From Haliclystus octoradiatus (taxonomy: Eukaryota > Cnidaria > Staurozoa > Stauromedusae > Haliclystidae), in NCBI GenBank assembly GCA_916610825.1, contig OU744449.1, positions 13,681,952 through 13,745,951 on the forward strand: a stretch of DNA of 64,000 nt, written 5' to 3'. The notes below the pieces were generated by a model. The model was not told the DNA's origin. It saw nothing but the letters and a program-made list of their open reading frames with translations, and made no database searches. The position numbers and the translations under genes were made by a program. Below are positions 15,001-27,900 of the stretch, one piece after another; position 1 is the first letter of the stretch; each line of letters starts with the position of its first letter.

Positions 15001-18000
15001 ATGGTGAAGTAGAACCTTCTACACACGATGCATCAATTGGTGCAGCAGTTGAGGCATCTACAGATGGTGCTTCAGTCTCTTCTACTTGTGGTGCATCAGT
15101 TGGTGCAGCAGTCGAGCCGTGTACGGATGGTGCTTCAGTCTCTTCTATTTGCGGTGCATCAGTTGGTGTAGCAGTTGAGGCGTCTACGGATGGTGCTTCA
15201 GTCTCTTCTACTTGTGGTGCATCGGTTGGTGCAGCAGTTGAGGCTTGTACGGATGGTGCTTCAGTCTCTTCTATTTGCGGTGCATCAGTGGGTGCAGCAG
15301 TTGAGGCATCTACAGATGGTGCTTCAGTCTCTTCTACTTGTGGTGCATCAGTTGGAGCAGCAGTAGAGGCGTGTACGGATGGTGCTTCAGTCTCTTCTAT
15401 TTGCGGTGCATCAGTTGGTGTAGCAGTTGAGGCGTCTACGGATGGTGCTTCAGTCTCTTCTATTTGCGGTGCATCAGTTGGTGCAGCAGTTGTGGCATCT
15501 ATGCATGATGGTGAAGTAGAACCTTCTACACACGATGCATCAATTGGTGCAACAGTTGAGGCATCTACAGATGGTGCTTCAGTCTCTTCTACTTGCGGTG
15601 CATCAGTTGGTGCAGCAGTTGTGGCATCTATGCATGATGGTGAAGTAGAACCTTCTACACACGATGCATCAATTGGTGCAGCAGTTGAGGCATCTACAGA
15701 CGGTGCTTCAGTCTCTTCTACTTGTGGTGCATCAGTTGGTGCAGCAGTTGAGGCATCTACAGATGGTGCTTCAGTCTCTTCTACTTGTGGTGCATCAGTT
15801 GGTGCAGCAGTTGAGGCTTGTACGGATGGTGCTTCAGTCTCTTCTATTTGCGGTGCATCAGTTGGTGCAGCAGTTGAGGCATCTACAGATGGTGCTTCAG
15901 TCTCTTCTACTTGCGGTGGATCAGTTGGTGCAGCAGTTGAGACATCTACAGATGGTGCTTCAGTCTCTTCCACTTGTGGTGCTTCAGTCTCTTCTACTTG
16001 TGGTGCTTCAGTTGGTGCAGCAGTTGAGGCATCTACAGATGGTGCTTCAGTTTCTTCTACTTGTGGTGCATCAGTTGGTGCAGCAGTTGAGGCGTGTACG
16101 GATGGTGCTTCAGTCTCTTCAATTTGCGGTGCATCAGTTGGTGCAGCAGTTGAGGCATCTACAGATGGTGCTTCAGTATCTTCTAATTGCGGTGCATCAG
16201 TTGGTACAGCAGTTGAGGCATATACAGATGGTGCTTCAGTCTCTTCTACTTGTGGTGCATCAGTTGGAGCAGCAGTAGAGGCGTGTACGGATGGTGCTTC
16301 AGTTTCTTCTTCTTGTGGTGCATCAGTTGGTGCAGCAGTTGAGGCATCTATAAATGGTGCTTCAGTCTCTTCTACTTGTGGTGCATCAGTTGGTGCAGCA
16401 GTTGAGGCATCTACAGATGGTGCTTCAGTCTCTTCTACTTGCGGTGCATCAGTTGGTGCAGCAGTTGAGACATCTACAGATGGTGCTTCAGTCTCTTCTA
16501 CTTGTGGTGCATCAGTTGGTGCAGCAGTTGAGGCATCTACAGATGGTGCTTCAGTCTCATCTACTTGTGGTGCATCAGTTGGTGCAGCAGTTGAAGCATC
16601 TACAGATGGTGCTTCAGTCTCTTCTACTTGTGGTGCTTCAGTCTCTTCTACTTGCGGTGCATCAGTTGGTGGAGCAGTTGAGGCATCTACAGATGGTGCT
16701 TCAGTCTCTTCTACTTGTGGTGCATCAGTTGGAGCAGCAGTAGAGGCGTGTACGGATGGTGCCTTAGTTTCTTCTACTTGTGGTGCATCAGTTGGTGCTT
16801 CAGTCTCTTCTACTTGTGGTGCTTCAGTCTCTTCTACTTGCGGTGCATCAGTTGGTGGAGCAGTTGAGGCATCTACAGATGGTGCTTCAGTCTCTTCTAC
16901 TTGTGGTGCATCAGTTGGAGCAGCAGTAGAGGCGTGTACGGATGGTGCCTTAGTTTCTTCTACTTGTGGTGCATCAGTTGGTGCTTCAGTCTCTTCTACT
17001 TGTGGTGCTTCAGTCTCTTCTATTTGTGGTGCTTCAGTTGGTGCAGCAGTTGAGGCATCTATAAATGGTGCTTCAGTCTCTTCTACTTGTGGTGCATCAG
17101 TTGGTGCAGCAGTTGAGGCATCTACAGATGGTGCTTCAGTCTCTTCTACTTGCGGTGCATCAGTTGGTGCAGCAGTTGAGACATCTACAGATGGTGCTTC
17201 AGTCTCTTCTACTTGTGGTGCATCAGTTGGTGCAGCAGTTGAGGCATCTACAGATGGTGCTTCAGTCTCATCTACTTGTGGTGCATCAGTTGGTGCAGCA
17301 GTTGAAGCATCTACAGATGGTGCTTCAGTCTCTTCTACTTGTGGTGCTTCAGTCTCTTCTACTTGCGGTGCATCAGTTGGTGGAGCAGTTGAGGCATCTA
17401 CAGATGGTGCTTCAGTCTCTTCTACTTGTGGTGCATCAGTTGGAGCAGCAGTAGAGGCGTGTACGGATGGTGCCTTAGTTTCTTCTACTTGTGGTGCATC
17501 AGTTGGTGCTTCAGTCTCTTCTACTTGTGGTGCTTCAGTCTCTTCTACTTGTGGTGCTTCAGTTGGTGCAGCAGTTGAGGCATCTACAGATGGTGCTTCA
17601 GTTTCTTCTACTTGTGGTGCATCAGTTGGTGCAGCAGTTGAGGCGTGTACGGATGGTGCGTTAGTTTCTTCTACTTGTGGTGCATCAGTTGGTGCTTCAG
17701 TCTCTTCTACTTGTGGTGCTTCAGTCTCTTCTATTTGTGGTGCTTCAGTTGGTGCAGCAGTTGAGGCATCTACAGATGGTGCTTCAGTTTCTTCTACTTG
17801 TGGTGCATCAGTTGGTGCAGCAGTTGAGGCGTGTACGGATGGTGCTTCAGTCTCTTCAATTTGCGGTGCATCAGTTGGTGCAGCAGTTGAGGCATCTACA
17901 GATGGTGCTTCAGTATCTTCTAATTGCGGTGCATCAGTTGGTACAGCAGTTGAGGCATATACAGATGGTGCTTCAGTCTCTTCTACTTGTGGTGCATCAG

Positions 18001-18626
18001 TTGGAGCAGCAGTAGAGGCGTGTACGGATGGTGCTTCAGTTTCTTCTTCTTGTGGTGCATCAGTTGGTGCAGCAGTTGAGGCATCTATAAATGGTGCTTC
18101 AGTCTCTTCTACTTGTGGTGCATCAGTTGGTGCAGCAGTTGAGGCATCTACAGATGGTGCTTCAGTCTCTTCTACTTGCGGTGCATCAGTTGGTGCAGCA
18201 GTTGTGGCATCTATGCATGATGGTGAAGTAGAACCTTCTACACACGATGCATCAATTGGTGCAGCAGTTGAGGCATCTACATATGGTGCTTCAGTCTCTT
18301 CTACTTGTGGTGCATCAGTTGGTGCAGCAGTTGAGGCGTGTACGGATGGTGCTTCAGTCTCTTCTACTTGTGGTGCATCAGTTGGTGCAGCAGTTGAGGC
18401 ATCTACAGATGGTGCTTCAGTCTCTTCTACTTGTGGTGCATCAGTTGGTACAGCAGTTGAGGCATCTATGCATGATGGTGAGGTAGAACCTTCTACACAC
18501 GATGCATCAGTTGGTGCAGCAGTTGAGGCAGCTACAAATGTTCCTTCAGTCTTTTCTTTCTGTGGTGCATCAGATGGTGTAGCAGTTGAGGCATCTACAG
18601 ATGGTGCTTCAGTCTTTTCTACCTGA
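1..18626 (-). repeat. 63-bp coding tandem array B (within exon 16)
   Basis: This is the same 63-bp unit as array A. Extra 24-bp part-units (plus-strand GGTGCTTCAGTCTCTTCTAC repeated) and units missing 12 bp keep the frame. Higher-order copies are visible: 319-558, 1060-1299 and 1927-2166 (shifts 741 and 867 bp), 7264 and 8542 (1278 bp), 11332 and 11722 (390 bp), 16354-16743 and 17065-17454 (711 bp). Sixteen units encode the two-Cys variant (core [11 protein letters not shown]), at about 2.8, 4.05, 5.07, 5.85, 6.2, 7.9, 8.36, 12.7, 13.2, 13.4, 14.35, 15.0, 15.5, 15.65, 18.2 and 18.5 kb. Confidence 0.95.
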
Positions 18627-18924
18627 GGTGCTGACGTCGTTTCTTCTACCAGTGGAGCTTCTGTGTCTACTGGTGGTGGTGGCGGTGCAATAGTTGGCGC
18701 TTCCACTTTAGGTGCAGACGATGTTTCTCCTACCATTGGTGCTTCTGTGTCTACTGGTGGTGGTGGTGGTGCAATGGTTGGTGCCTCACTCTCTTCTATT
18801 TGAGGAGCAGAACTTGTTCCATTGATGCTCGGAATATCAGTAATGGTTGGCATAGGTGACAAATCCACTGCTATTGTGGGATCTAGTTTGGTTTCATTCT
18901 TTCGAGGCTTTACACTTGATGGTT
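1..18924 (-). CDS. Exon 16: second repeat array, at least 18.9 kb, running off the left edge
   Basis: Residues 4995 onward. The acceptor (pyrimidine tract, then GAAAACAG) precedes [17 protein letters not shown], with possible N-glycosylation sites NET and NGT. Two copies of [16 protein letters not shown] follow, then the same 21-residue unit as exon 14. The reading frame at position 2 has the same register as at 18922, so all length changes over 18.9 kb are multiples of three. The variant units I checked (for example plus-strand TATAAA, TAATTG and TTAGTG changes) contain no in-frame stop. About 294 units fit. No other frame gives the same register at both ends. The 3' end of the gene lies beyond position 1. 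Confidence 0.87.
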
Positions 18925-21900
18925 CTGTTTTCGATTGAAGAGAGAAGAAAAGGTCGATTTTAATCATTTCAATGATATTCAAATAAGTTATATACTAGTC
19001 AAATTGTAGAAGGGGGATAGTGTTACTTCGTAGATAAACCCCACCAATTTTAATTCTTGTTTTCCCTTGTTTTATCATTTATAATCTTGAATTATATCAT
19101 ACTATGATTAATGAATGAATTTCCATATCCAACGAATTTCCACAACCAGCCTATGATATGTTCGAGGTATTAGTTGAGAAATAGGCAGGTCCACTTAAAA
19201 TTTAAAAGCTGATTTTATTCCTGTTTCGGATATATCAAATCTGCAGAATCCTATAAAAATATTAAAACTTCCAAAGCAATTTCTAAAAACTGTTCAATTT
19301 CGAATTTCACATCCAATAATATCCTAGAACATCAAAACGATCCGTGATTGGCTTGCTATATTCTGACGTCATTTTCCGGAAATAACAAAATCATAACACG
19401 CTAAACAATGGAGACTTTAGTATTTTTTGTAATTATTGGTATCATTGAACGTCGTATTTTCATTAGCACTGCTGTTCCTGTTCAAAATACTGAAGACTGA
19501 CTTTAAAGAACTTCCGATGACCTGAAATATTTATCCTTGGAAATCGCTCTGAAATATTCATATTAATTTACGTAGTTTTTGTCTATGTTCGAGCATGATT
19601 CGAGTGTCAAAGCGACAAGGAACAAGGATGGTAGCTTAGCAAATTATGTGAATTTTAAATTACATACATAAAGTTTTAAATGAGTTGAATGATAAGTTAA
19701 GGAGTTGTATGATGCTAATTTATTAGAAAATTAGCCACATTATTTTCTCGCGAATCATGTGGCCTATTAAAATCTCAAATTTATTAGCTATGATTCTACT
19801 ACGATTCTACGAAAAAAATGTTCACTGTCTTCGCTAATGAATGAGGTAACATACTACAATCAATATGATAACTACTACATCAATATCATCCATTGCCTTC
19901 ACACAAACAGCATGATTAATTATTGCAAGTCGATTAATGCGTCAGAAAATTCAGTTAAATCCAAGTAAATGTTTGATAATTAATGCAAATGAATAATTTT
20001 TTTTTTCGGTTTTCAGAAACGCGTCGCGTTTCCATTGATGGATTAAGATGTATTCACTCATCAACAATGCGGTCACATAGAATACGTAAATAATTTGTCA
20101 CTAAAGGGCTAGTCACAAAAGAATAGTTGCAACATTTGAAAGTGTTGTTAATCCGCAAACTAGATCTTATTCAATGCTCTCAATGACGCCTGCGAATTTA
20201 TTTCAGCTGAAAATGGGGCATTTTGGGGTTAGTCACATCAAATGTAACATCAATTTATTAGTCTTTGAGTCTGTCAGACAGACCACAACATACCACACTA
20301 CTTGCGAATTTGACATCATAAAGCAGATCAAAGCTCTTTCTTCCCAAGGACATTTTGATTTGGGACACCGATGATTAAAATGCGTCCGTGTTGTCCTTTT
20401 CGAAAACTAAATGTTAGATGTTCACATTATATGCTTACTATTTGAATAATTCCCAATCGGTATATTGATACTGGTTAGTAACGTGACTGGTGCTTGATCT
20501 TTGTGGTGCCAGAGAAGCTTTCTTTGGTATCGTTTATGTGTCAATTATCAATTTTTGGCTGCTAGCACCAATCAATCAAGCACCAAATATAACAAGTACT
20601 GTACATGTTATGTGTTGGAGCAGTGAGCATAACAGTGTTGAACACAAGAAAGCGTTGACAATGATAACACCAGCAGGGAAGGTGCACATTAAAAAGGTAC
20701 ATGTGCTCTTCCTAGAAATAATTTGAACTAGAAATAAAAAAAACTTTTTTCTGATGCATTAATCGACTTGAATTAATGCATTAATTCCAACAAAAGTTAG
20801 GATTCTGAGAGTAAAGATCCCAGGAGGCTAGAGCAAATTTAGAAGAAATGTAATATTTTTCTGATTTATAGATCAAACCTGAATAAAATGTTTAAATGCT
20901 CTTAGATTCAGGACGGCTAAATCATCTGTGAGACACTGTAAAAAAGTAATGTAGACGGTGTCGCCCTACCGAAGGCTTCCGTACCACTTCTCTATTTCTA
21001 GAGGAGTGGCTCTTTTCGCTAAGAGCAATGATTTTAAACGCTCTTTACTGATCTTAGCCGCGACACTGAAGATCAATTTCAACAGATTTGATGGCAGACA
21101 GGTCTCGATTGTCAATGCGTAACCGATGCGCCACAGCTACTCACAATGCAATTCCCTCTGGACCATTCCATCCGCCATCCTCAGATGGTACTCATTTGAT
21201 GTTTCAGATAAAGTCAAGGCTGAGTTGACCTTAGGGGGATTTGAACCACAGTCGATCAGATGTGATACGATCAGAAGTTCGGTTGCTCTGCCATCTGAGC
21301 TAATCCCCCTTCACTGAGACACTGTACACTGGTAAAGGTAATCAAAGGTATGCAGAAATACGATTGTTTGATAAATGATCAATTTTATCTTATTTGCTAA
21401 TTGATTTGAGTTTGACATTAGCTTTAAGTACTATCAGAAACCAGGTTTCTAGCTTCCATCAACATTAATTAATTGTTTGATGGCAATAAAGAGAAGTAGC
21501 TCACCTGAAACTCCAAAGGGTAGTTCAGTTGAAAAATCTAGCAAAACATCAGTGACAGTCGACATACCATCCATACTAGTTGTCATAACAGGATTGAGAG
21601 GTACGTCAGTGGAGAACCCTGGAGGAATCATATCTTTGTCAGTAGTCACTACTCTTGTAGAGGGAGGAGGTGTTATTGAAGCAAATATTCCAGTTCTAAG
21701 AATACCACCAGAAAAGTCATCCGTCGATGGTTCAGCAGCAGGTGTAGTAGCAAACCCTGATTGTAAACATATAGCACAAACATCAATATAGAAACAAATA
21801 AATCACATTGAATATCTGTTTGTAAAATCAGAAAGACCAGTCACGACAATTAACATATGAGTGGGTATTAGCCATAGAATTACATAGACTGCTGACCAAA

Positions 21901-24900
21901 ATGTGCAACATGGGGAACAAAGATGGCTGACGCAAAAGGACTTATTTTAGCGCTGTCCTCATTGACATTTCCAAAATTATTTGATCTCTCCTATAAACTC
22001 TTTTGTAATCTAAACTCCAAACAATATGTTCTCACTGTCATAGAAAGATAGTTTAAATAGGACTTTCCTGCCAGCGAAGTGAGATTTGTTCATAGGATCA
22101 CATTATTTCCAAACATTTGTGAATAATTTTAAATCACACCGAGAGACAAGGAAATATAAAAATTTAAAAAAAAAACTATTTACCTTCAAATACCATTAAA
22201 AAATGGATATTTTAACTCATGTATGATGCAACTTGAAATTGGTAGTCATAAATAACTCTTTTATCGAAAAAAATCCTGTTCATTTAGAAACAACAAAATT
22301 GCTCAAAATGTGGCTTGAAATTTTCGTGTTTTCTTGCCTCTGTTTTGGTACATTGCGTCAGCAATTATGGATGCCCATGGTCGCTATGTGTTTTCCACGA
22401 AGTTTGGCAATGGAATCAGCAGTCTATGTAAGTCTATGGTGTTAGCACAATCACATAGATGATATGGATAATTAAAAGGTATAACATTCAATATCGCATC
22501 ACATACTATCATATGACATGTTTTATCAGGTGATATGTTGAAAATGTTTGATTCTTGCAGAAATACGGTCAAAATAAGCTCATTATACTTGCTTGATATT
22601 AAGCAATTCTCAAATGAGGCTACACATAGTATTCAGAATTATTCAGGCCGCAATCGAAATATGAGGCCATAGGCTGAGGCAGATAACTTATTTCAACGAA
22701 GTCTGAATTATTCTGAATATTTTGCAAAGCCGAATCCAATAATTGTCTTGGTATTCTTTCAAAATTTCAAAACAAAGTCGTAAGAAAATATTACCAGAGA
22801 AAGAGGACACTTACTAGCTTATGATTCCTAAATAATTAGAACTTGAAATTATGGTAAAATGCCGACTTTCAATAATAAAAACCTCTTAAGATATACAATC
22901 ATGATTAGTTAAATAGTTGTACAATTTAGTTCACTTACATCTAATCATATATTTTTCAAATTCCATTGTTTTTGAAAAATAAATAAAATAGTTAATAAGG
23001 CTAGTAAATAAAGTCTCCACTTTTCTGATAAAACTGTTCTTTGCCACTTATTTTATGGGCTACAAATTTTGTAGGCAAGGTTAAACACGGACAATACAAA
23101 TGGTTTGCGGTTTGTCCCACCTATCCCCTCAATTAGATTAATAATAAGTTTGTATTTAATGTTTCCACTGACTATCAGTGTGACCGTTCCTTGTTTGGTG
23201 GGGATAGGTTCGCTCACAGGTTCACATATGGTTTCGCTGTCTGACACATCTGCTTTTGGGGAACTCCAACCAACCAAGCCTATCATAATTATTCAAAAGG
23301 GGTTGTCACGCTTAGGCCAACTATACAGCATTGTGTGTGGGTACTAGGGAATGAGTTAGTGATTTCCACTGGATCTAAGAAAATATGGCGACAAAATCAA
23401 TATTTAAGGGTATGACGCGTTTTACCTTGAAAATTATCTTTTTTATTGAATCTCGGGGAAAGCCTAATAAAATTTGTAATTATAATATGAGTGTAATTTA
23501 TCCCACAATGCCTTCAAATTGTGTGATCTCAAAACAGTTATTGTTATCTAACGAGTAAAATTGTTGGTTCAAGTTATACGTTCTACACAACAGACCGTAT
23601 TAGCAGCATGTAAAGAGGAATAAAAAAAAGTAGTAAAATATACCGAATTGTCAAAGAGTTGCATTTCTCAACTGATTGGCATAGAAAGGCTTGAGACATA
23701 TGATACACTTGCAAAGAAATTTGTACACAAACTTGGAACATCGTTTATCGATGCCACTGGTGATAAACGAGCATGAGCATTCATGATGCCATTCACAACT
23801 TCAAATGATTATGAGTAAAATCGACTTTTATTGGCGAAAAAGTAAATGCTGTTTAAATTTGAATGAGTACTATTTGAACTTTATGTTTATAATTACAGAA
23901 AAACATTTACATAAAAACATTAACAAAAAAATGTACAAACATACCTGGAAATCCGGGGCCAGTAACAGGAACAGTTGATTCAAATGAAGAAACATCAGTG
24001 GCGGAAGTCTCTTCTACTTGCGGTGCATCAGTTGGTGCAAAAGTTGAGGCATCTGCAAATGGTGCTTCAGTCTCTTCCACTTGCGGTGCATCAGTTGGTG
24101 CAGCAGTTGAGGCAATTATGCATGATGGTGAAGTAGAACCTTCTTCACACGATGGGTCAGTTGGTGCAGCAGTTGAGGCGTGTACAGATGGTGCTTCAGT
24201 CTCTTCTACTTGAGGTGCATCAGTTGGTGCAGAAGTTGAGGCATCTACAGATGGTGCCTCAGTCTCTTCTACTTGTGATGCATCAGTTGGTGCAACAGTT
24301 GAGGCATCTACAGATGATGCTTCAGTCTCTTCTACTTGAGTCGCATCAGTTGATGCAGCAGTTGAGGCGTCTATGCATGATAGTGAAGTAGAACCTTCTA
24401 CACACGATGCATCAGTTGCTACAGCAGCGGAGGGATCTAAAGATGGTGCAACAGTTTCTTCTACCTGTGGTGCATCAGTTTGTGCAGCAGTTGAAACATG
24501 TGCAGATGGTGCTTCAGTGTCTTTTACTTGAGGTGCGTCAGTTGGTGTAGCAGTTGAGGCATCTACAGATGGTGCCTCAGTCTCTTCTACTTGCGGTGCA
24601 TCAGTAAGTGCAGCAGTTGAGGCATCCACAGATGGTGCTTCAGTCTCTTCTACTTGTGGTGCATCAGTTGGTGCAGCAGTTGAGGCATCTACAGATGGTG
24701 CTTCAGTCACTTCTACTTGTGGTGCATCAGTTGGTGCAGCAGTTGAAGCATGTACAGATGGTGCTTCAGTCTCTTCCACTTGCGGTGCATCAGTTGGTGC
24801 AGCAGTTGAGGCATCTACAGATGGTGCTTCAGTCTCTTCTACTTGAGTGGCATCAGTTGGTGCAGCAGTTGAGGCGTCTATGCATGATGGTGAAGTAGAA

Positions 24901-27900
24901 CCTTCTACACACGATGCATCAGTTGGTACAGCAGCGGAGGGATCTAAAGATGGTGCAACAGTTTCTTCTACCTGTGGTGCATCAGTTTGTGCAGCAGTTG
25001 AAACATGTACAGATGGTGCTTCAGTGTCTTCTACTTGAGGTGCATCAGTTGGTGCAGCAGTTGAGGGATCTGCAGATGGTGCTTCAGTGTCTTCTACTTG
25101 AGGTGCATCAGTTGGTGCAGCAGTTGAGGGATCTGCAGATGGTGCATCAGTCGCTTCTACTTGTGGTGCATCAGTTGGTGCAGCAGTTGAGGCATCTACA
25201 GATGGTGCTTCAGTGTCTTCTACTTGAGGTGCATCAGTTGGTGCAGCAGTAGAGGGATCTGCAGATGGTGCATCAGTCGCTTCTACTTGTGGTGCATCAG
25301 TTGGTGCAGCAGTTGAGGCATCTACAGATGGTGCTTCAGTCTCTTCTACTTGTGGTGCATCAGTTGGTGCAGCAGTTGAGGCATCTACAGATGGTGCTTG
25401 AGTCTCTTGTACTTGTGGTGCATCAGTTGGTGCAGCAGTTGAGGCTTGTACGGATGGTGCTCCAGTCTCTTCTATTTGCGGTGCATCAGTTGGTGCAGCA
25501 GTTGAGGCATGTACAGATGGTGTTTCAGTGTCTTCTACTTGTGGTGCATCAGTTGGTGCAGCAGTTGAGGCTTGTACGGATGGTGCTTCAGTCTCTTCTA
25601 TTTGCGGTGCAGCAGTTGAGGCTTGTACGGATGGTGCTTCAGTCTCTTCTATTTGCGGTGCATCAGTTGGTGCAGCAGTTGAGGCATCTACAGATGGTGC
25701 TTCAGTCTCTTCTACTTGTGGTGCATCAGTTGGTGCAGCAGTTGAGGCATCTACAGATGGTGCTTCAGTCACTTCTACTTGTGGTGCATCAGTTGGTGCA
25801 GCAGTTGAAGCATGTACAGATGGTGCTTCAGTCTCTTCCACTTGCGGTGCATCAGTTGGTGCAGCAGTTGAGGCATCTACAGATGGTGCTTCAGTCTCTT
25901 CTACTTGAGTGGCATCAGTTGGTGCAGCAGTTGAGGCGTCTATGCATGATGGTGAAGTAGAACCTTCTACACACGATGCATCAGTTGGTACAGCAGCGGA
26001 GGGATCTAAAGATGGTGCAACAGTTTCTTCTACCTGTGGTGCATCAGTTTGTGCAGCAGTTGAAACATGTACAGATGGTGCTTCAGTGTCTTCTACTTGA
26101 GGTGCATCAGTTGGTGCAGCAGTTGAGGGATCTGCAGATGGTGCTTCAGTGTCTTCTACTTGAGGTGCATCAGTTGGTGCAGCAGTTGAGGGATCTGCAG
26201 ATGGTGCATCAGTCGCTTCTACTTGTGGTGCATCAGTTGGTGCAGCAGTTGAGGCATCCACAGATGGTGCTTCAGTCTCTTCTACTTGTGGTGCATCAGT
26301 TCGGGCAGCAGTTGAAGCATCTGGTGCTTCAGTTTCTTCTACCTGTGGTGCATCAGTTTGTGCAGCAGTTGAAACATGCACAGATGGTATTTCAGTCTCT
26401 TCTACTTGCGGTGCATCAGTAAGTGCAGCAGTTGAAGCATCTACAGATGGTGCTTCAGTCTCTTCTACTTGTGGTGCATCAGTTGGTGCAGCAGTTGAAG
26501 CATCTACAGATGGTGCTTCAGTCTCTTCTACTTGTGGTGCATCAGTTGGTGCAGCAGTTGAAGCATCTACAGATGGTGCTTCAGTCTCTTGTACTTGTGG
26601 TGCATCAGTTGGTGCAGCAGTTGAGGCATCTACAGATGGTGCTTCAGTCTCTTCTACTTGAGGTCCATCAGTTGGTGCAGCAGTTGAAGCATCTACAGAT
26701 GGTGCCTCAGTCTCTTCTACTTGCGGTGCATCAGTAAGTGCAGCAGTTGAGGCATCCACAGATGGCGCTTCAGTCTCTTCTACTTGTGGTGCATCAGTTG
26801 GTGCAGCAGTTGAGGCATCTGCAGATGGTGCTTCAGTGTCTTCTACTTGAGGTGCATCAGTTGGTGCAGCAGTTGAGGGATCTGCAAATGGTGCATCAGT
26901 CGCTTCTACTTGTGGTGCATCAGTTGGTGCAGCAGTTGAGGCATCCACAGATGGTGCTTCAGTCTCTTCCACTTGTGATGCATCAGTTGGTGCAGCAGTT
27001 GAGGCATCTACAGATGGTGCTTCAGTGTCTTCTACTTGAGGTGCATCAGTTGGTGCAGCAGTTGAGGCATCTGCAGATGGTGCTTCAGTGTCTTCTACTT
27101 GAGGTGCATCAGTTGATGCACCAGTTGAGGGATCTGCAGATGGTGCATCAGTCGCTTCTACTTGTGGTGCATCAGTTGGTGCAGCAGTTGAGGCATCCAC
27201 AGATGGTGCTTCAGTCTCTTCTACTTGAGGTGCATCAGTTGGTGCAGCAGTTGAGGGATCTGCAGATGGTGCTTCAGTGTCTTCTACTTGAGGTGCATCA
27301 GTTGGTGCAGCAGTTGAGGGATCTGCAGATGGTGCATCAGTCGCTTCTACTTGTGGTGCATCAGTTGGTGCAGCAGTTGAGGCATCTACAGATGGTGCTT
27401 CAGTCTCTTCTACTTGTGGTGCATCAGTTGGTGCAGCAGTTGAGGCATCTACAGATGGTGCTTCAGTGTCTTCTACTTGAGGTGCATCAGTTGGTGCAGC
27501 AGTAGAGGGATCTGCAGATGGTGCATCAGTCGCTTCTACTTGTGGTGCATCAGTTGGTGCAGCAGTTGAGGCATCTACAGATGGTGCTTCAGTCTCTTCT
27601 ACTTGTGGTGCATCAGTTGGTGCAGCAGTTGAGGCATCTACAGATGGTGCTTGAGTCTCTTGTACTTGTGGTGCATCAGTTGGTGCAGCAGTTGAGGCTT
27701 GTACGGATGGTGCTCCAGTCTCTTCTATTTGCGGTGCATCAGTTGGTGCAGCAGTTGAGGCATGTACAGATGGTGTTTCAGTGTCTTCTACTTGTGGTGC
27801 ATCAGTTGGTGCAGCAGTTGAGGCTTGTACGGATGGTGCTTCAGTCTCTTCTATTTGCGGTGCAGCAGTTGAGGCTTGTACGGATGGTGCTTCAGTCTCT

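Noticed and set aside
2781..18626. Long plus-strand frames (1970, 1195 and 2065 codons) of the type [19 protein letters not shown]
   Set aside because: They are antisense shadows of exon 16. They are interrupted by TGA codons at 8691 and 12402 that are neutral (Pro codons) in the minus frame, and they have no non-repeat domain or signal peptide.
21236..21310. tRNA gene on the minus strand
   Set aside because: A and B boxes are present, but the T stem and 3' acceptor are collapsed and the sequence runs into a body shared with a second copy. It is a SINE head.
23053..23347. Short frames on both strands in intron 14
   Set aside because: They overlap each other, have no domain, and neither phase nor homology calls for an exon here.
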